Of a DNA stretch of 64,000 nt, positions 62,165 to 64,000 are shown one piece after another (within the stretch, counting starts at the first letter, position 1; each line of letters starts with the position of its first letter). A model generated the notes under the pieces. It searched no databases. It saw nothing but the letters and a program-made list of their open reading frames with translations, and had not been told where the DNA came from. This stretch comes from Sarcophilus harrisii (taxonomy: Eukaryota; Chordata; Mammalia; Dasyuromorphia; Dasyuridae): NCBI RefSeq assembly GCF_902635505.1, contig NC_045427.1, positions 134,835,960-134,899,959 on the forward strand, in the 5' to 3' direction. The position numbers were made by a program, and so were the translations under genes.

Positions 62165-63625
62165 AGTTTTCTTAATTTTATTATTCATTTTTAACATTCT
62201 TTACTTTAAAATTTTTGGTTTCCAAATTCTTTCCTTTCCTCTTCCATCTCTCCTATCCACTAAAAAAGCAAGCAATATGATATCAGTTAATTGTACATAT
62301 GAAATCTTGCAAAACATTTCCAATATTAGTCATATTAAAAAAACTTGAAGTGATAAAATTATACTTTAATTTGCATTCCATTTATTATTTCTCTCTAGAA
62401 GTGGATAGCATTTTTTTTTTCACAATAAGTCCTTTGGAATTGTCGAGGATTATTTTATTTTTCAGAGTAGCAAAGTCTATCACAGTTGCAACATTGTTAC
62501 TATGTACAGTGATGTTCCAATTCTTAATGTTTCACTTTGCTTCAGTTCATATATGATTTACCATCTACCCCTCATCATTTCTTATAGAACAATAATAGTA
62601 CTTCATCACAATTATATGCCACAACTTATTCAGTTATTCCCCAATTGAAGAACATAGCCTCAATTTCCAATTCTTTGCCACCGCAAAAAGCTAATAAAAA
62701 TATTTGTGCCTATTTAAGTTCTTTTCCCTTTTCTTTGATCACTTTTAGATATAGTACTAATATGATATTACTACATTGAAGGATATAAAGTTTTATAGTT
62801 CTTTGTTCCAAATTGTTCTGCAGAATAGTTGGATCAGTTCACTATTCAACAATTGATTAGTATACCTATTTTCCCTCATCTCTGCCAGCATTTTTTCTTT
62901 CTGATAAGGGTGAGATGATACCTTAGAGTTGTTTTAATGTGCATTTCTCTAATCAATAGTGATCTAGAGAATTTTTTCCATATGACTATAGAGAACTTTG
63001 ATTTCTTCTTCTGAAAACTACTTGTCCATATCCTTTTATCCAATTATTAATTGGGAAATGACTTGTTTTTTATAAATTTGACTCAATTTCTTACCTATTT
63101 GAAAAATGAGACCTTTAGCAGAGAAACTTGCTATATTTTTTATTCATTGTCTATGATAACATTTAGTAAAATATAGTTTTCTTAATTATCCTTCTTAATT
63201 GGGTTTATTTTTGTTTTTGCTTTGTCTGAGATCATGATTATTCCCTTGCCTTTTTCATTTCAATTAAAACATATTCAATTCTATTCCAGTCCTTTATCTT
63301 AAGTCTGGGTGTCTTTCTGTTTCAAGTGTCTCTCTTATAAATAACATTATTAGATTCTTGTTTCTAATCCATTTGGTTTTATGGTGTGCTCATTGCTTTC
63401 ACATTCACAGTTATGATTATTTTGTTTTCCTCTCCAGCTCATTTTTTTTCTATTCTTCTTCTTTCTTTTTATCCTGTCCCTCCTCAAAAGTTGTTTTGCT
63501 TCTAACCACTGCCTCTTTTAATTGGCCCTCCTTTTTATCATTCTCCACACACTTCGTCTTATTCCCTTTTCCCTTCTATTACTATTGGGTTAAATAGATT
63601 TCAATATATAACTGAATGAGTATAG
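62165..63625 (-). repeat. old L1 3' region, antisense
   Basis: 'gcaagcaatatgatatcag', 'agtggatagcatttttttt', 'aagtcctttggaattgtcg', 'ccccaattgaagaacatagc' and 'gggtgagatgatacctta' follow the reverse-complement order of L1 over about 1.45 kb. Well diverged, with no coding capacity left. Confidence 0.7.
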
Positions 63626-63630
63626 ATACA

Positions 63631-63979
63631 TGTAAAGTCTGAACTAGCTCTCTGGAGGACCGCGGGATTAGCCTGAATCCTTGGTCTTAGTGGAGGAGTG
63701 AAAGAAGCAAGGGGGCCATGTGGCTGGTCAAAGATGGAGTCTGGAATCCGGCATCTTCTCTTGTGTCTGTGGCTGAGAGGCCTCTGTGTCCCTCCATCAA
63801 CCCTTAAATACTTCAGTAGGATTACATCACTACCCCATACTGAACATGAGTCAGCTGTAGAACATTACATCATTACATCACATTAAGTATCTCACTAAGT
63901 ATGTATTTATAGCTAGAGAATCATCTCATCAATCATACGGAGTCTTAAGTATACTTTCTCAGAGTTCTGGCCCTCTACA
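63631..63979 (+). mobile_element. probable solitary LTR of an endogenous retrovirus (fossil)
   Basis: A 349-base unit bounded by TGTAAAG and CTCTACA (TG...CA ends). It is flanked by GATACA (63625-63630) and GATATA (63980-63985), a six-base duplication with one difference. A TATA-like 'cttaaatact' lies near 63803. No internal viral region is present, so it would be a solo LTR. Orientation and class are uncertain, since no reference library could be searched. The flank mismatch suggests moderate age. Confidence 0.45.
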
Positions 63980-64000
63980 GATATACACATGCATACATAT

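Overview
The window is nuclear DNA of a mammal, almost certainly a marsupial. Three host genes are recognisable by translation, in the order BMP1 (3' end, + strand), PHYHIP (- strand) and POLR3D (+ strand). This is the block seen on human chromosome 8p21.3. The marsupial assignment rests on the repeats: antisense L1 3' ends of a type I associate with marsupials, long-tailed tRNA-derived CORE/MIR-type SINEs, and many old L2 and CR1/L3 copies. The species cannot be fixed from the sequence alone.

Layout. 1-5205: last two coding exons of BMP1 (449-699 and 4391-4525, the final CUB domain and the tail of the long tolloid form) with a short 3' UTR ending near an AATAAA at 5182. 5206-11900: intergenic DNA holding an uninterrupted single-exon reading frame of 333 codons (6848-7849). 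It has a lysine/arginine-rich body, a glutamate-rich stretch and an aromatic C-terminus. I do not recognise it and it is the best candidate here for an undescribed gene. 11900-22210: PHYHIP on the minus strand, with four coding exons (17709 down to 13662), a 3' UTR reaching about 11905 and a likely noncoding first exon near 21798-22040. 22400-42000: about 20 kb of gene-free DNA built from SINEs, L2, CR1/L3 and L1 3' ends. 42000-43500: CpG island promoter with NRF1-, YY1-, ETS- and CTCF-like sites. 43101-52883: POLR3D in eight coding exons with a repeat-filled 6.7 kb first intron; its 3' UTR may run to about 55.7 kb. 55.7-64 kb: nested L1 insertions, an L1 ORF1 split into opposite orientations, and a probable solitary LTR at the right edge.

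The three known genes do unrelated jobs: procollagen and growth-factor processing outside the cell, a brain partner of phytanoyl-CoA hydroxylase, and a subunit of RNA polymerase III. BMP1 and PHYHIP are tail to tail with the unknown frame between them; PHYHIP and POLR3D diverge. All exon joins were placed by hand from reading-phase continuity, GT/AG borders and remembered human protein sequences. UTR ends, first exons and repeat family names are less certain.
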